The notes under the pieces are model-generated. The model searched no databases. It saw only the letters and a list, made by a program, of their open reading frames with translations, and was not told the DNA's origin. The position numbers and the translations under genes were made by a program. Below, in pieces: positions 10,866 through 21,787 of a stretch of DNA of 64,000 nt. Source of the DNA: Delphinus delphis (lineage: Eukaryota > Chordata > Mammalia > Artiodactyla > Delphinidae); NCBI RefSeq assembly GCF_949987515.2, contig NC_082688.1, positions 78,682,731 through 78,746,730 on the forward strand, given 5' to 3'. Each line of letters starts with the position of its first letter. Position 1 is the first letter of the stretch.

Positions 10866-12654
10866 TGAGAAGGAACACACACCTGGAAACAAACCATCTT
10901 TTTCTAGGATCTACTGTGCCTCTGAAACAAAACAACAAACAACAGAGAATTTCTCGGTTTTACAACACCCCAGAATATAGCCCAATGTCTGGAACCAAAC
11001 AGGTAAAAGCAAACTGGTCACAATTTGAAAGCAACTGTTGAAGGATGCCATAGGGATCAACTGAAAATTTAAAATTCCAGGGCATGCCATCCATTACACA
11101 TAAGTAACTGCTTCAAACACCAGTTTTGCTACTCAAAGACTGTTTTTCCTCAATGTCCAGGTACTTGATACATAGCTTTTGAATTGTGATATAATTTGTA
11201 CTGTCCCCAAATCATTTCTGCAAATACTATTTTCTTACTTCCTTAGTGAAAGAAAAGCTTTGAAAACTACTTGCTTCACCTATGGTGTAATTATAGCTCT
11301 TACCTTTACTTTTATATTGTTATTTTGTTAGTAGCTATTTTTTATGCTCACAAGTTTAGATTCTATCATAGTAATGTTTAATGGGCAAGTAAAAAAATGA
11401 ATGTTTCGTGCAATCTAAAACTGAAAAATAACACTTTTTTCCCCTGAATCTGGCTGTGTTTATTGGCAAAGGAGAATTACAACAAAATGTTTTGGCAAGA
11501 TTTTATCAATCCATGCTGCTAAAATATGTCACACTGGAGAACAAAAGCAGCATGCAGGAAAAACCCCATGAATTAAATACTTCCGGTTTTTTTCTGAATA
11601 GTCTTGAAGATAAGATATTTTGCCAAATATTTTAATTGCACCCTGAAATTAAAACACAAATCCAAATTCCAATCCCCATAAGCACTTCTCCATATCAGTA
11701 TGAACTGTGCGTTGCTACTGAAGTTTCTTATTATTGGGGGTATTTAACCTCATACTCTTTGCCATGACTGGGCAGCTGGGCCTGAAGCAGAGCAGCATCA
11801 AACTGATGACATTTTGCAACACAGTAAACTTTTATAATTAATTGGAGCTATAGTGGATGGGGCAGATGCTGAGACCCTTTTGCTCCACAGACATATTTCC
11901 ATAGCTATGCACCATTAGTCAAGCATGCATGTTTGGATACTCATCCACAACACACAAGCACAATTTGTGCACCTGTATCCTCCAATCTGTCTCACATGTG
12001 CTAACTGACTGGTTCAATGAAAAAATTATTCCCAAATTCAAGGTTAATGAAGGAAGAGTAAGAACTGACTTTCACCTTATCAAAGCAAAAATTCCAATGA
12101 TGCAGACACAGATTGTAGTATAGGTACGTATGTAGTTATAGATTTCATATGTGAACAAATTATGTAGAAATAATTTTTATGAATCTTAATCAAGGATATA
12201 GGTATATAGGAATATGTAATATATGTATATGCACATAGATAGGTCTGACATAGAAGACCTTTAATGAAATACTGGATAAAAATCACAGTATAGTTTGATA
12301 CTATACTCATCAGTGCATATGTTTCAACAGGGGTAATACATTATAGTTGGTTTTCAAATGCTCAATCATTTTAGAAAACTAAGATGACTTGAGAACTAAC
12401 TAGGCTCATATAACTATCATTGTTAAACTATTCAATATATTCTATTTGGAGACATTTTTGTGCAGAAAGAAGTTCATTTATAAAATTCTTTTAAGTGAAA
12501 GAGATTGAGATTGATTGGAAATCATTTCCATGCATTTTCCTTTAAATATGAATCAATAATTTTCATGAGCCCAGGGCTACCAGTTAAATTTGAATAATTA
12601 GAAAAAGTATCAAGTTTTGCCTAGTACAGTTACTCAAGAAACAATTATATTCAG
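10866..12654. other. No recognised feature
   Basis: About 1.8 kb with no repeat family I can name and no coding pattern. Frames at 10850-11041, 11929-12123 and 12080-12310 are short and featureless. Confidence 0.5.
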
Positions 12655-12910
12655 TAACAATGATGATAAAAATGATAACATTTATTTAGTGCTTAGTAAT
12701 TGTTAGTCACTACTCTTAGTGCTTTTAAATGTATTAATACTTGTAATTGTCCCAACAATGCTGTAAAATAATTATTTCTCCCACTTTACAGTTGAAGAAA
12801 CTGAGGAACAGAGAGCTTAGGTAATCTGGCCAAGATGCAATAGCTACTAATGAGTGTTTGGACCCAATCGGTTTGGCTACCAGCTCTCCAGCACTTTGCC
12901 TTGCTGCTCC
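12655..12910 (-). mobile_element. MIR SINE, reverse strand
   Basis: Reverse-complement MIR order: 'ACATTTATTTAGTGCTTAG', 'TCCCACTTTACAGTTGAAGAAACTGAGG', 'GAGAGCTTAGGTAA', then a degraded 'GACCCAATCGGTTTGGCTACCAG'. Nearly full length. Confidence 0.88.
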
Positions 12911-13529
12911 TTGTGTGGAGAAGAAAGAACAATCAAGGGTTTTTATCCAATGACTGTTGATTTTCAGCACAGCAGTGTATTTCAGAAATACTTATCTAAA
13001 TTTTAGTTTCCATAATTTATAAAATGGGTATATTATTATTAATACTGTTACAGAGTCCAAGCTCGCTCTGCTCGCCGCACAAAAGGCCAGTGAGTCAGAG
13101 ATGAGGTGTTGAAAAGTTATTTGTAAGATCTTGTTTCTTTCGTTATAAGTATTTTCAATAATAAGAAAAAAAGGAAAGGACATCTCAGTTTCTTTTAAGA
13201 CTGAGGACATGCATGCACGCATGTGCACACACACTCCTTATAGGAAACTTGCTACTTACATAATTTATCCTATTTTCTTCCTTGTATTTTCTTTTAGCCT
13301 TCCCCCATGACATGCAGTATTATTTTTCAAGAAAAATCACTAGCTACATAATCTCTGTATAACTACTCTTTATTTAAACATCAGCGTCTTGTAGAAAATG
13401 CAAGCCTTTTAAAAATGTGATTAACAACATTGTAAATAAATCTTAGTCCACATTTAATGAAGTCTTCAAAATACATTTCTAGATGAGTGATTACTACAGC
13501 AAATGCCATAAAACTGCTTATGACTCTTG
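12911..13529. other. No recognised feature
   Basis: AT-rich sequence with a short CpG-bearing patch near 13060-13080. No gene or repeat was identified. Confidence 0.45.
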
Positions 13530-13871
13530 ATATGTATCACAAAATTACCTCCAAAAAAAGAATGCTTAAATTTATAACAGTGTGTGAAAGTTTTCATCAC
13601 CACTAATAATATATTTCAAAGATTTTTTGCTAATTTAGAAGACAAAACAATATGCAATCCATACTTTAATTCACATTTCTTTCATTCCTACTGAGGGTGT
13701 ACATATTTTCCCACATTCTTAGCTATTTGCATTTCATTTTCCGTGAGCATCTATTTGTGCCCTTTTATTTGTAATGCCAAATTGATTTGAAAGTGTATTT
13801 TTATGCTAAAGATAGCAAGCATTTGTTGTAGGTGTTATATTTTTTCTTCGTGGGTTGTCTTTTCATTTGTT
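13530..13871 (-). mobile_element. Old L1M fragment A, reverse strand
   Basis: Resembles the reverse complement of the L1 ORF2 end/3'UTR: 'ATTACCTCCAAAAA', 'TAATTCACATTTCTTTCATTCCTACTGAGG', then 'GCATTTCATTTTCCGTGAGC'. In an intact reverse element this part should follow fragment B (13872-14545), but here it precedes it. Confidence 0.6.
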
Positions 13872-14545
13872 TATGATTTAAAATACTTTATGTTTTATCA
13901 TAAAAGTAATACATCTATCTTGTAGAATTGTCAAACATCACTAAATAATATAAAGGTAAAAATGAAAATACCTCCTTTTCAAATCCACTGGTATTTCCAT
14001 CCATCCATATACAGATTCTCTCTGTTCGTTTCTCTATTCCTTTCAACTGCACCCACCTCACCTTACTCCACTCACCCTCTGTCCTCCTCACTTCACATCT
14101 CTCCTCCTGTCTCTTCCCCTTCTAACTGAGCTCTCTCCTTCCTCACTCTTCCTCCCTCCCCTGCCTGCCCTCCCTCCAGCCCTCCCCCCGCTCTGAAAAC
14201 ATCTGCATGTTTACAAGCATATCTTTATAACAAAATGGGATCACTGGTGATCACACTAGTTAACTCTTCCACAATTCACTTTTTCCTCCACCCCCCATTA
14301 GCCATGGCATTGTTTTGTGTCCTTAAATACAGTATCACCTCACTAATTCTACAAGTTGAGTAGTATATCATTGAAGAGATGTATCATAAATTTCTTAAAC
14401 AGTCTCATAATTATGGACATTTGGATTATTTCTAATGTTTAAGCTTTTATAATCAATGCTAGTAATGAACATTATCAAACATATATCCTTGTGTGTTTCT
14501 GTTATTATTTTGTTGTAATTCTTAGGTGTAGAAAATTAAAGCTTT
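13872..14545 (-). mobile_element. Old L1M fragment B, reverse strand
   Basis: Contains 'AAAAGTAATACATCT', then 'ACAAAATGGGATCAC', 'GGACATTTGGATTATTTCTAATG' and 'AATGAACATTATCAAACATATAT', which is the usual order for a reverse L1M 3' region. A pyrimidine-rich expansion at 14025-14195 sits inside it. Confidence 0.6.
14025..14195. repeat. Pyrimidine-rich low-complexity tract
   Basis: About 170 bp made mostly of TC, CCT and TCC words ending in a C run. It lies inside reverse L1M fragment B and probably grew by slippage. Confidence 0.8.
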
Positions 14546-14574
14546 ATATCACAAAGTTTGATAATCTAAAAAAA

Positions 14575-14668
14575 ATATGTATATATGTAACTGAATCACT
14601 TTGTTGTACAACTGAAACTAACACAACATTGTAAATCAACTATACTTCAATAAAAAAAGAAAGAAAAT
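14575..14668 (+). mobile_element. L1 3' terminal fragment
   Basis: Contains 'GTAACTGAATCACTTTGTTGTACA' spread over 14586-14609, 'AAACTAACACAACATTGTAAATCAAC' spread over 14614-14640, and a 'CTTCAATAAAAAAA' terminus. This is the same 3' end type as the L1s at 52120-52206 and 59650-59739. It is strongly 5'-truncated. Confidence 0.8.
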
Positions 14669-15091
14669 ATCTTAGATGAAAAAAAAATTTGATTTCACAA
14701 ATTTTCCTATTAACAAACAATACTTAATGGAAATCCTTATACATATACATTTTTGTACATTTGCTAAGTGAAACATTTTACAAATTTTGAGATGCAAAAG
14801 TCTTAAAATTTATACAAACTCATTTTTCATTTGTGTAAAAACAAAACCTGCCTTTACTCTATAGCCTGATTTTAGAACATTTAACAAAAATGGAACTACA
14901 AAACTTAGATAAAAATAAGGCTTGAATAAGAGGAAAAGGTCAATGCCTATTTTCTTCCATGTTATTTCTGGGAAAACATAAAATTAATCCAAAATCACAA
15001 TTCAAATTCGGTATTTAAAGTAGAAAAAAAAGCTACCTATATGTTTTTATTTTTTTATTTTTAAAATCTGATTACTTTTAAACCATTTTTT

Positions 15092-15245
15092 TTCATATAG
15101 AAGTATTACATGTTCCTTTTTTGGAAATTTAGAAAAAAAAATACCAAAACATATAAAGAAAAAATTAATTTCACCCATGATCATGACACTCAAAAGTAAT
15201 CCTGCTCACATCTGAGTATCTCCTTCCAGTTGTTTTATTTGTGCA
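15092..15245 (-). mobile_element. Probable L1M 3' fragment, reverse strand
   Basis: Shares the 'AGTATTACATGTTC ... GGAAATTTAGAAAA ... CACCCATGATCATGACA ... TCCTTCCAGTTG' pattern with the reverse L1M 3' region, and resembles 13885-14000. Old and weakly defined. Confidence 0.4.
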
Positions 15246-15310
15246 CATATATATATGCAAACAAACTACTCACACACACTATGTATACACACATACACAA
15301 ACATACTACA

Positions 15311-15530
15311 CAGTTGACGCCTGACTAACATGGGGGGTTAGGGGCACCAAACCCATTGCTGTCAAAAAACCACACTGGCCCTCTCAATACTTTAGTTCCT
15401 TCCTATCCTTAACTCCATATCCTCGGATTCAACCAGCCATGGATTGTGTAGTGACATAGTATTTACTACTGAAAAATCCATGTATAAGTGGACCCATGCA
15501 GTTCAAACCCACGTTGTTTAAGGTCAGCTG
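15311..15530. mobile_element. Tigger-like non-autonomous DNA transposon
   Basis: Ends are inverted: CAGTTGAC at 15311 against GTCAGCTG at 15523-15530, with longer imperfect matches running inward (AACATGGGGG on the left, CCCACGTTGTT on the right). The inner motifs 'GTATAAGTGGACCCATGCAGTTCAAACCC' (15482-15510) and the terminal repeats match Tc1/mariner Tigger-type short elements. A TA follows the right end; the left flank is CA, perhaps a mutated TA. Confidence 0.7.
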
Positions 15531-17819
15531 TACTATATTTATTATATTGTATCTTGAGGGTTTTATTCTTATCAATGTCCAATTTTATTCTTTAAAATAT
15601 ACTTACAGGTTATTAAAATATTTAGGGGAAAAGTCATGATTTTCTTTTGAGTCACCAACTGATGAAAAGGTGTCTAGTTAATTAGTCCAAACACAGCACG
15701 TTCGAGACATGCCTGTTACGTGTGTGTGTGTTCACTAACTGCATTCAAATGCTTGAAAAGAGAATGCTCATGTAAGTTCTCAAGCCCAAACATCAGGCCC
15801 ATGGCAGTGACAGGACTTAAGCTATATGAAGGCTTCAGAATATTGAAAACGGAGTTAAGTTTTATTAGACAACTGTTATCATTACATTGTCAAATACTAT
15901 TAAACAAACAAAAAAAACTATTTTAAGTCTGAAGGAGAAAATACTGTAAAGCAGTAAAGAGATGTGTTTAAGAAAAATGAAAATAACCAAGAGAACTAAT
16001 CAGTAGATTGTTATATATATTTTATTTATATGAGCAAAAAAGTACTTGTGAATTTATGTGTATAAAGAATCTTTTCTGTTTCTCCAAAGACTACAGGTAG
16101 CAAAGGTTTGAAAAGTATTAATATACTTGTTCCATAATATTAAAAATTCCAGGTAATTCTGAAAAATAGAAAACTGAAAGCCCTCATCCCAAAATAAAAC
16201 TGACCATTAGAGTTAGAGTCACAGGGGACAGGAAAACTGGAAGAGAACCAAGAATAGTTGAAGCAGCAAGAACTTTAGTACTAATAAAGGAAGAGGGAAA
16301 TTCAGAAAAGCTATGAGAATCACACTGTGGTTGAAGTATCATAAGCTGCAAACATTAGACTAAATCTATTAACTATGCATCTAGGAAAATTTCCTAGTAT
16401 CTAGGAAAATTGGGGGCTAGCAATTAATGGAAAAGATGAATGTGCAAGAAAAGAGAGTACTGAAGTAAACATTACAGCATCAGTAGATGCTGACATTAAT
16501 GAAGCTAATTCAATTTGATCCTAAATCCCAGGGAAATTTAATTACCAGTCTTTAGTATGAAACCTATGGTGAAGGTTAAAACAGCAATTAAGGAGGGTAA
16601 CAGACAAACAAATCTGTATTTTGAACTCTGCATCAGAATGAGACCTGGGGTACCTTTCAGGTATGCATACTTTATCCACATGATTTTTAAGGAAGAGACA
16701 GAAGTGCATGGGGATTCTATACAGGGAGCTGAACAAAGTCCTTTCACTCTAATCTACTTCTGCTCTGTGTATGGTCTGGAAAAAGGATGGAAGCAATGCT
16801 TTCTTTAACTGAAAATATCCTAAAGCCTCAGAAACAATATGCGATACGGCAATCCAGTACCAAGGAGGGCAGTTATGTGAAGCACCTACCCACAAATTAA
16901 AGCTAAAGTAAGTTGTGATGATACATTACTCTGGTAACACATACCTCACCATGATAGCTTATTTAGTTTTATTTAATTTTAAATTAGAATGTTTCTGAGG
17001 GCGGTTTACTTTGATTTCAGCCGAATGAACAATTAGGCAGTATTTTCTAACTACCTTATGAGATATTAAATTGTGTTAAAAATTACATGATTTACAAACT
17101 TTAATGTTTAAATTAAATGAACATTTCAGTAAATCTTCATTTATGTTTAAATTTATTTAATGTTCTATTTTATATATGTGCTGAAAATGGAGTCAATAGT
17201 CAAGAAAAAACAAGAAATCACCCTTTAAATTTTGTTTCTTTTTGAAGGTCGTAAATATAAGAGGAAAACCATTCTAGCATAAAAAAATACTATACATGAA
17301 TATTCTGAGTCATTATTGAGATATGCTTTAGAAACCATGGCTGATGTACCATACTTCCCTTACCATTTTATTCTAAATGTATTGGGTTCTATAGGCAATG
17401 CTTCCTTTCTGTATTATTTTCATTTCTCTTCATGTGAGTATTTACAGCATTTCACTATCCCTTCTCCCTGCTAAATAAACTAATGCTGCTGTGAGTACTA
17501 TTCCTGATTCAGAACGCTTTTCTTTTCACCTTAATCATCAAAATTTGCTTATAAGAATTTTCTGAATTTGGATTCACCATTCTCCCAGTATGGCTTTCCC
17601 TTCTTCTTTCAGGTTGATGAGCTATTTAACTGATAAGTAAGTTCCGAAAACTACTGAACTACAGACTGGCCTTATGCACCCCTCCTTTAATATGCAGTAT
17701 AGGGATGTCATGGTCATAGGGGTTTTCTTTTTAAAATTGCCACCAGGTGAATGTAAATCCTATGGAAAATGAAATGGGAATGTGTGTGTGTGTCCGTGTG
17801 TGTGTGTGTAAAGTCATAA
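15531..17819. other. Long stretch without recognised features
   Basis: About 2.3 kb. It holds a small duplication with a short palindrome (16379-16412) and an interrupted (GT)n at 17783-17808. Short frames (15720-15926, 16538-16808) overlap on both strands and are not coding. Confidence 0.5.
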
Positions 17820-18030
17820 ATCTTGATAAATTTTGACCCCTCGATCATAATTCTTAGAATTTATGCTAAGAAAAGCTTTCAAAATATATGTATTAAAATT
17901 TTATTATAGCATTATTTATAATAGTGGAAATGGAAAGTAGCACACATTGTAACATAAATACATCAGGCATTTAGCCCAATATCAGAACTTGATTAAACAG
18001 TTAGTGGTTATTTACTTAAAACAGTATTAT
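17820..18030 (+). mobile_element. Old L1M fragment
   Basis: Blocks such as 'TTGACCCCTCGATCATAATTCTTAGAATTTATGCTAAG' (17837-17874) and 'TTATTATAGCATTATTTATAATAGTGGAAA' (17901-17930) match the L1M ORF2 C-terminal/3'UTR region ('tttatcctaca ... attgtttataatag'). Diverged; edges approximate. Confidence 0.55.
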
Positions 18031-18512
18031 GAATCTTCCTGTTTCAGATAAGATGATGAATTGACAAGGGCACCTGGATCCCTACCTCAACTAAACATGG
18101 AAAAATTATAGAGGCAAACATAGGATAACAGATGTAATAACAAGAATAAGCTCATTCTAATACATCACACCAGCTCAAGCGATTTGTTAACCATTCCACT
18201 GGTTTCTCCTTATACCAACAGAATCCCTTAATGTTTGGCAGGTTTGATCCTCTACCCACCCGTGTCCCAAGATTGAGCATATGCCCAAAAGAATTGAGTG
18301 CCACTGCTGTCTGGTTTTCTGGAAAACTCTGGTACCTCTCTGAAATTTAATCTTTAGTTTCTTTAATCCCCAGTTTTTGTTGGCTTTAAAAAACATATGA
18401 TTTTTAATTTTTCCAGTTGTTTTCTAATTCTTACAATGGAAACAATTCTATGTTGGGAATTCAATATTCTAAATGGAAGTAAAATATCTGGAGACTGAAG
18501 GGGAGACAAACT

Positions 18513-19075
18513 TGCTGCCCCCAAATGCATCTTGGCATGGAGATTATTTTGAGCTGAAAACAACAAAGGCCCAAAAGACTCAGGAAGAAACTTTGGACTT
18601 CCCCCTAATTGCCTAAAAAAAATTTAGATAGATGGCCTGTTCCCAGACTAGAGCTATCATCAGAGACATCTGCAAAGAGTATGCATGAGGTGTGGTGGGG
18701 TCAATTCCAGGCAGGGACTAGAGGTCAGAGTCCACTCTGTGTCCCATTGTCCCTCATGGCCCAGCAAACATTTATTTACCAAACCCTTTCTTTTCCATCT
18801 TCCTGTAAATTGCCTTCCTTCTCTTGGAAGTCCCAAACCACTACCCTCAACAACCTCTTTTGTCTTTAGCTGAAAATGGTATTCGGGGTGAGTTTTTCAG
18901 CCATTTTGGCAAGTTACTCAATTTTCCTGGGTCTCTCCCAGGTATACATGTTACTAAACTTTGATTTGCTCCTGTTACTCTGTCTCATTTGCTCCTGTTA
19001 ATCTGTCTCATGTCAATTTAATTCTTAGGCCAGAAAAACCTAGAAGGGTAGAGGAAAATGTCTTCCTCCCCAACA
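18513..19075 (+). mobile_element. ERV-type solo LTR
   Basis: Recognised by LTR-like composition and its 3' part: 'GGTCTCTCCCAGGTATACATGTTA', a degraded AATAAA-like 'ACTAAACTTTG', and the ending 'AGAAGGGTAGAGGAAAATG ... CCTCCCCAACA'. It likely starts with TG at 18513 and ends with CA at 19075. No clean target-site duplication was found and no internal retroviral genes flank it. A 23-bp unit is tandemly duplicated in it (18964-19009). The family is uncertain (ERVL or ERV1). Confidence 0.6.
18964..19009. repeat. Two-copy 23-bp tandem duplication in the LTR
   Basis: The units 18964-18986 and 18987-19009 differ at one position. Only one copy is expected in this LTR region from the family pattern I remember, so this is probably a local duplication. 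Confidence 0.85.
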
Positions 19076-19079
19076 AAGA

Positions 19080-19325
19080 GCTTTAATTCATTATAATAGT
19101 AATAACTGCATGTGAATTTTGACTACTGCCGTCTGGCAAGTTCTACACTAATCACTTTAAGCACAATATCTCAATTAATGCTTAAAAACAGGTAGTTTTT
19201 AAGCATTAATTGAGATAATCAAGGAAGAAGAGAATAATAGGTGCTAATAACTTTATAAATATCACATAACTAGAAAGGTATGCCACAACTCGAGCTTTGA
19301 AACCAGACAGAATTTGCTCCAAAGG
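19080..19325 (-). mobile_element. MIR SINE (reverse) with internal inverted duplication
   Basis: The left part reads 'TCTACACTAATCACTTTAAGCACAATATCTCAATTAATGC' in 19141-19182, the reverse MIR tail. The right part ('CACATAACTAGAAAGG', 'CTTTGAAACCAGACAGAATTTGCTCC') is the reverse MIR head. The middle is replaced by a perfect hairpin (19167-19217). Confidence 0.65.
19167..19217. repeat. Perfect 23-bp inverted repeat, 5-nt loop
   Basis: Arms 19167-19189 and 19195-19217 are exact reverse complements, separated by AGGTA. The first arm is ordinary MIR sequence; the second is its inverted copy. Confidence 0.95.
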
Positions 19326-21566
19326 TAAAACATGATACTGGCTTTACTTTTTGTAGACAACATGTAATATAGTGTTATCAGCCTGGAACCCATCAAAAAG
19401 TTCTATGTATAGAATTAGCAGGGGCTTGAGAAGGTAGAGCTGCTGCTTAGTGTTTATGTAGATACACATGGACTGCATCCTGGCACATCTGAGATGAAAG
19501 AACCATTTGTCTTAAGCTATTGGTGATGCTGAAAGTATCCTCAGTATGCTGACCAACGTTATATTCACTGAATCAGAAAATGGGAGGAATCAACCTTACA
19601 TGTTACAGGCTTTTCTCTCCTGTAGCTAGACAGGACAGGGATAGGCAGAAATGGACAAAAGAAAATTAACAACTGATTCTAGCATTCTATAGATGATTAT
19701 TAATTTGGGAGCATTACTGAAGTATACTGATTTACATTTTAGAGCTAAGTATCAGAACAGTAGAAAAAAATTCCACTGGACCTGAAGAGAATTGGAGCAA
19801 TTGAGGAACAGATTGAATTTTGATAAAACTACAGGAGATATAAGCATCTTTTGTGTAAAATTGATCCAATCCAAACAACTGTGTTTTTAGTATTAGCATG
19901 AAATAACGTAATAATCTGAATGAGAGGGCACTTAAAAAAAAAAAAAAAAAGTACCCAAAGAGGAATAAAACTCTAAGAAGGAAAACAGAAATTGAAATAT
20001 TTTTCTCTGAATCAATATTTTACAGTGGGAGAATGATACTTCCCCAAAGTGACATTCAGATTTTCAAACTAAAATGTAGATCTTTATCTTTCTGGCATTC
20101 AGTTTTTCTTCTCTGAGCCAACACTCTTAAAAGCAACATATGTTAGAAATGGAAATGATCATTTTGGCAATGTCTACAATATCCTGAAGCTTTAGCCAAC
20201 TTGTATCAGTTTTAGTTGTTTTTCTCACATTGGTGTAAATTATCCAGGAGGGAGAGAATATTCCTTCAAAATTTGAAGAAGTTTGCTTTTAATCTAAGAA
20301 AACTTCCACACACTTGTCTTTCTATATGCTTGATTTAAATGACACTACATTGAAACATTCTCACCTTTTATTATAAAACAGCTCCAAATAAAGTCTTCCT
20401 TAATTTTCTGTTAATATTTAATTACTTGGTGTGACAGACCAATATATCAACATTATACACTAAAAATTATACACAATGACTTGACCACTATGTCATTAAA
20501 TTCTCTGCTATCCAACCTTCTACTCCACTATCTCTGGTTCAATAATCCCTAGACCTCTCCAGATATATTCCCTCATTCCTACCACAACATATGAGTTATG
20601 TATACTTAATCAACTTTTTTAATGAGTAAACTATTTCTTAAAATAGCAAGGACTGTATTCTCCACTTTCAAAATATGCTGTAAAGTGATTTGAATTGTTG
20701 GTTGGCAGGCAAAGATTAGATATGGTGCCATATCTCATGCAAGGCAAGCACTGATTTGTGAGCTAGTATCTCAGTGAGGTTCTTGTAATGTCTAAACCAG
20801 GGATGCTCATCTCATCTAAACAGAGGAGGAAACTCAACCTATGGTTGCAAAGCCCAGGAGAAACTGGGGTTTAAAGTTCTTCAAGCATTTCTACCGAAAT
20901 ATCTACATTCCAAGTTACAAAGCCACATTTTTTCTTAATCTACGGCACTAAATTTGGCCCAGAAGACCGATAGAGACCAAGCCTTCCATCTCTTCTGTGT
21001 GGTCTGGTTGTACACTACGCTTACAACTGCTAACTGGGCCAGATTTTCATCAAAGACTTCCCTGCAGTTGCAGAAATAAGGTGCTCTTTATACACTGCCT
21101 TGGAGGTTTTCTGATTTTCACCAGGTGCCTTGAGCTAACAGTTAACTAGTATGATACACTGGCCATTTTCTTATTTTTCAAGGCTACTAAGACTACTGAC
21201 AAAAGCCAACTAATCCCACAGTCCTTAAAAATATCACTGCCCAATAATGTTTAGTGGTCACCACCATTACAGGAACCAGAGTTTCAAACTTTGCGTGCAC
21301 AGGATTCCAATCTACCACAAATGATTCTTACGTTTTACAACTTTACTGAGATTTTTGATATTGCCATAAGTCAGGACTGTCCCCTTCCCACTTTTCAGCT
21401 GCAGCGTCCTTATCATTTACATTGAAAGATCTAGATCTAGAATCCCATTCTGAGAGGCTGCTTTCTGTGACCATTCTCCTCACTCTCTTAGCCTGGGCTC
21501 TCCCCGAAAGGTAAGGCTTAGACAAATGCTTGCATCATTGTGGGAAAATGGGACATGATTCCTCTC
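19326..21566. other. Long stretch without recognised features
   Basis: About 2.2 kb, AT-rich, with a 17-A run at about 19934-19950. I found no convincing repeat or coding frame. Confidence 0.5.
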
Positions 21567-21574
21567 AGGACACT
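21567..21574. repeat. Left target-site duplication of the CHR SINE
   Basis: AGGACACT recurs at 21780-21787, on the other side of the SINE. Confidence 0.85.
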
Positions 21575-21779
21575 TTTTTTTTTTTTGGCGGTACGCGGGC
21601 CTCTCACCATTGTGGCCTCTCCCGTTGCAAAGCACAGGCTCCGGACGCGCAGGCTCATTGGCCATGGCTCACGGGCCCAGCCACTCCGCGGCATGTAGGA
21701 TCTTCCCGGACCAGGGCACGAATACGTGTCCCCTGCATCGGCAGGCGGACTCTCAACCACTGTGCCACCAGGGAAGCCC
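21575..21779 (-). mobile_element. CHR-type tRNA-derived SINE (cetacean)
   Basis: Read on the minus strand, the element starts GGGCTTCCCTGGTGGCACAG, carrying an A-box-like TGGCACAGTGG. It passes a B-box-like region (the reverse of 21715-21727), then a CpG-rich body (the reverse of CGGACGCGC, CCGCGG and TACGCGGG), and ends in poly(A), seen here as a T run at 21574-21586. The body is the CHR SINE family of whales, dolphins, hippopotamus and ruminants, in the form typical of cetaceans. Many CpGs survive, so the copy is fairly young. Reading frames across it (21518-21856, 21530-21802) are not genes. Confidence 0.93.
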
Positions 21780-21787
21780 AGGACACT
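21780..21787. repeat. Right target-site duplication of the CHR SINE
   Basis: AGGACACT matches 21567-21574. It lies at the tRNA-like head end of the SINE, as expected for an element inserted on the minus strand. Confidence 0.85.

Noticed and set aside
21715..21779. tRNA gene
   Set aside because: Only the tRNA-like head of a SINE. It has a poly(A) tail and target duplications, and no cloverleaf I could close with confidence.
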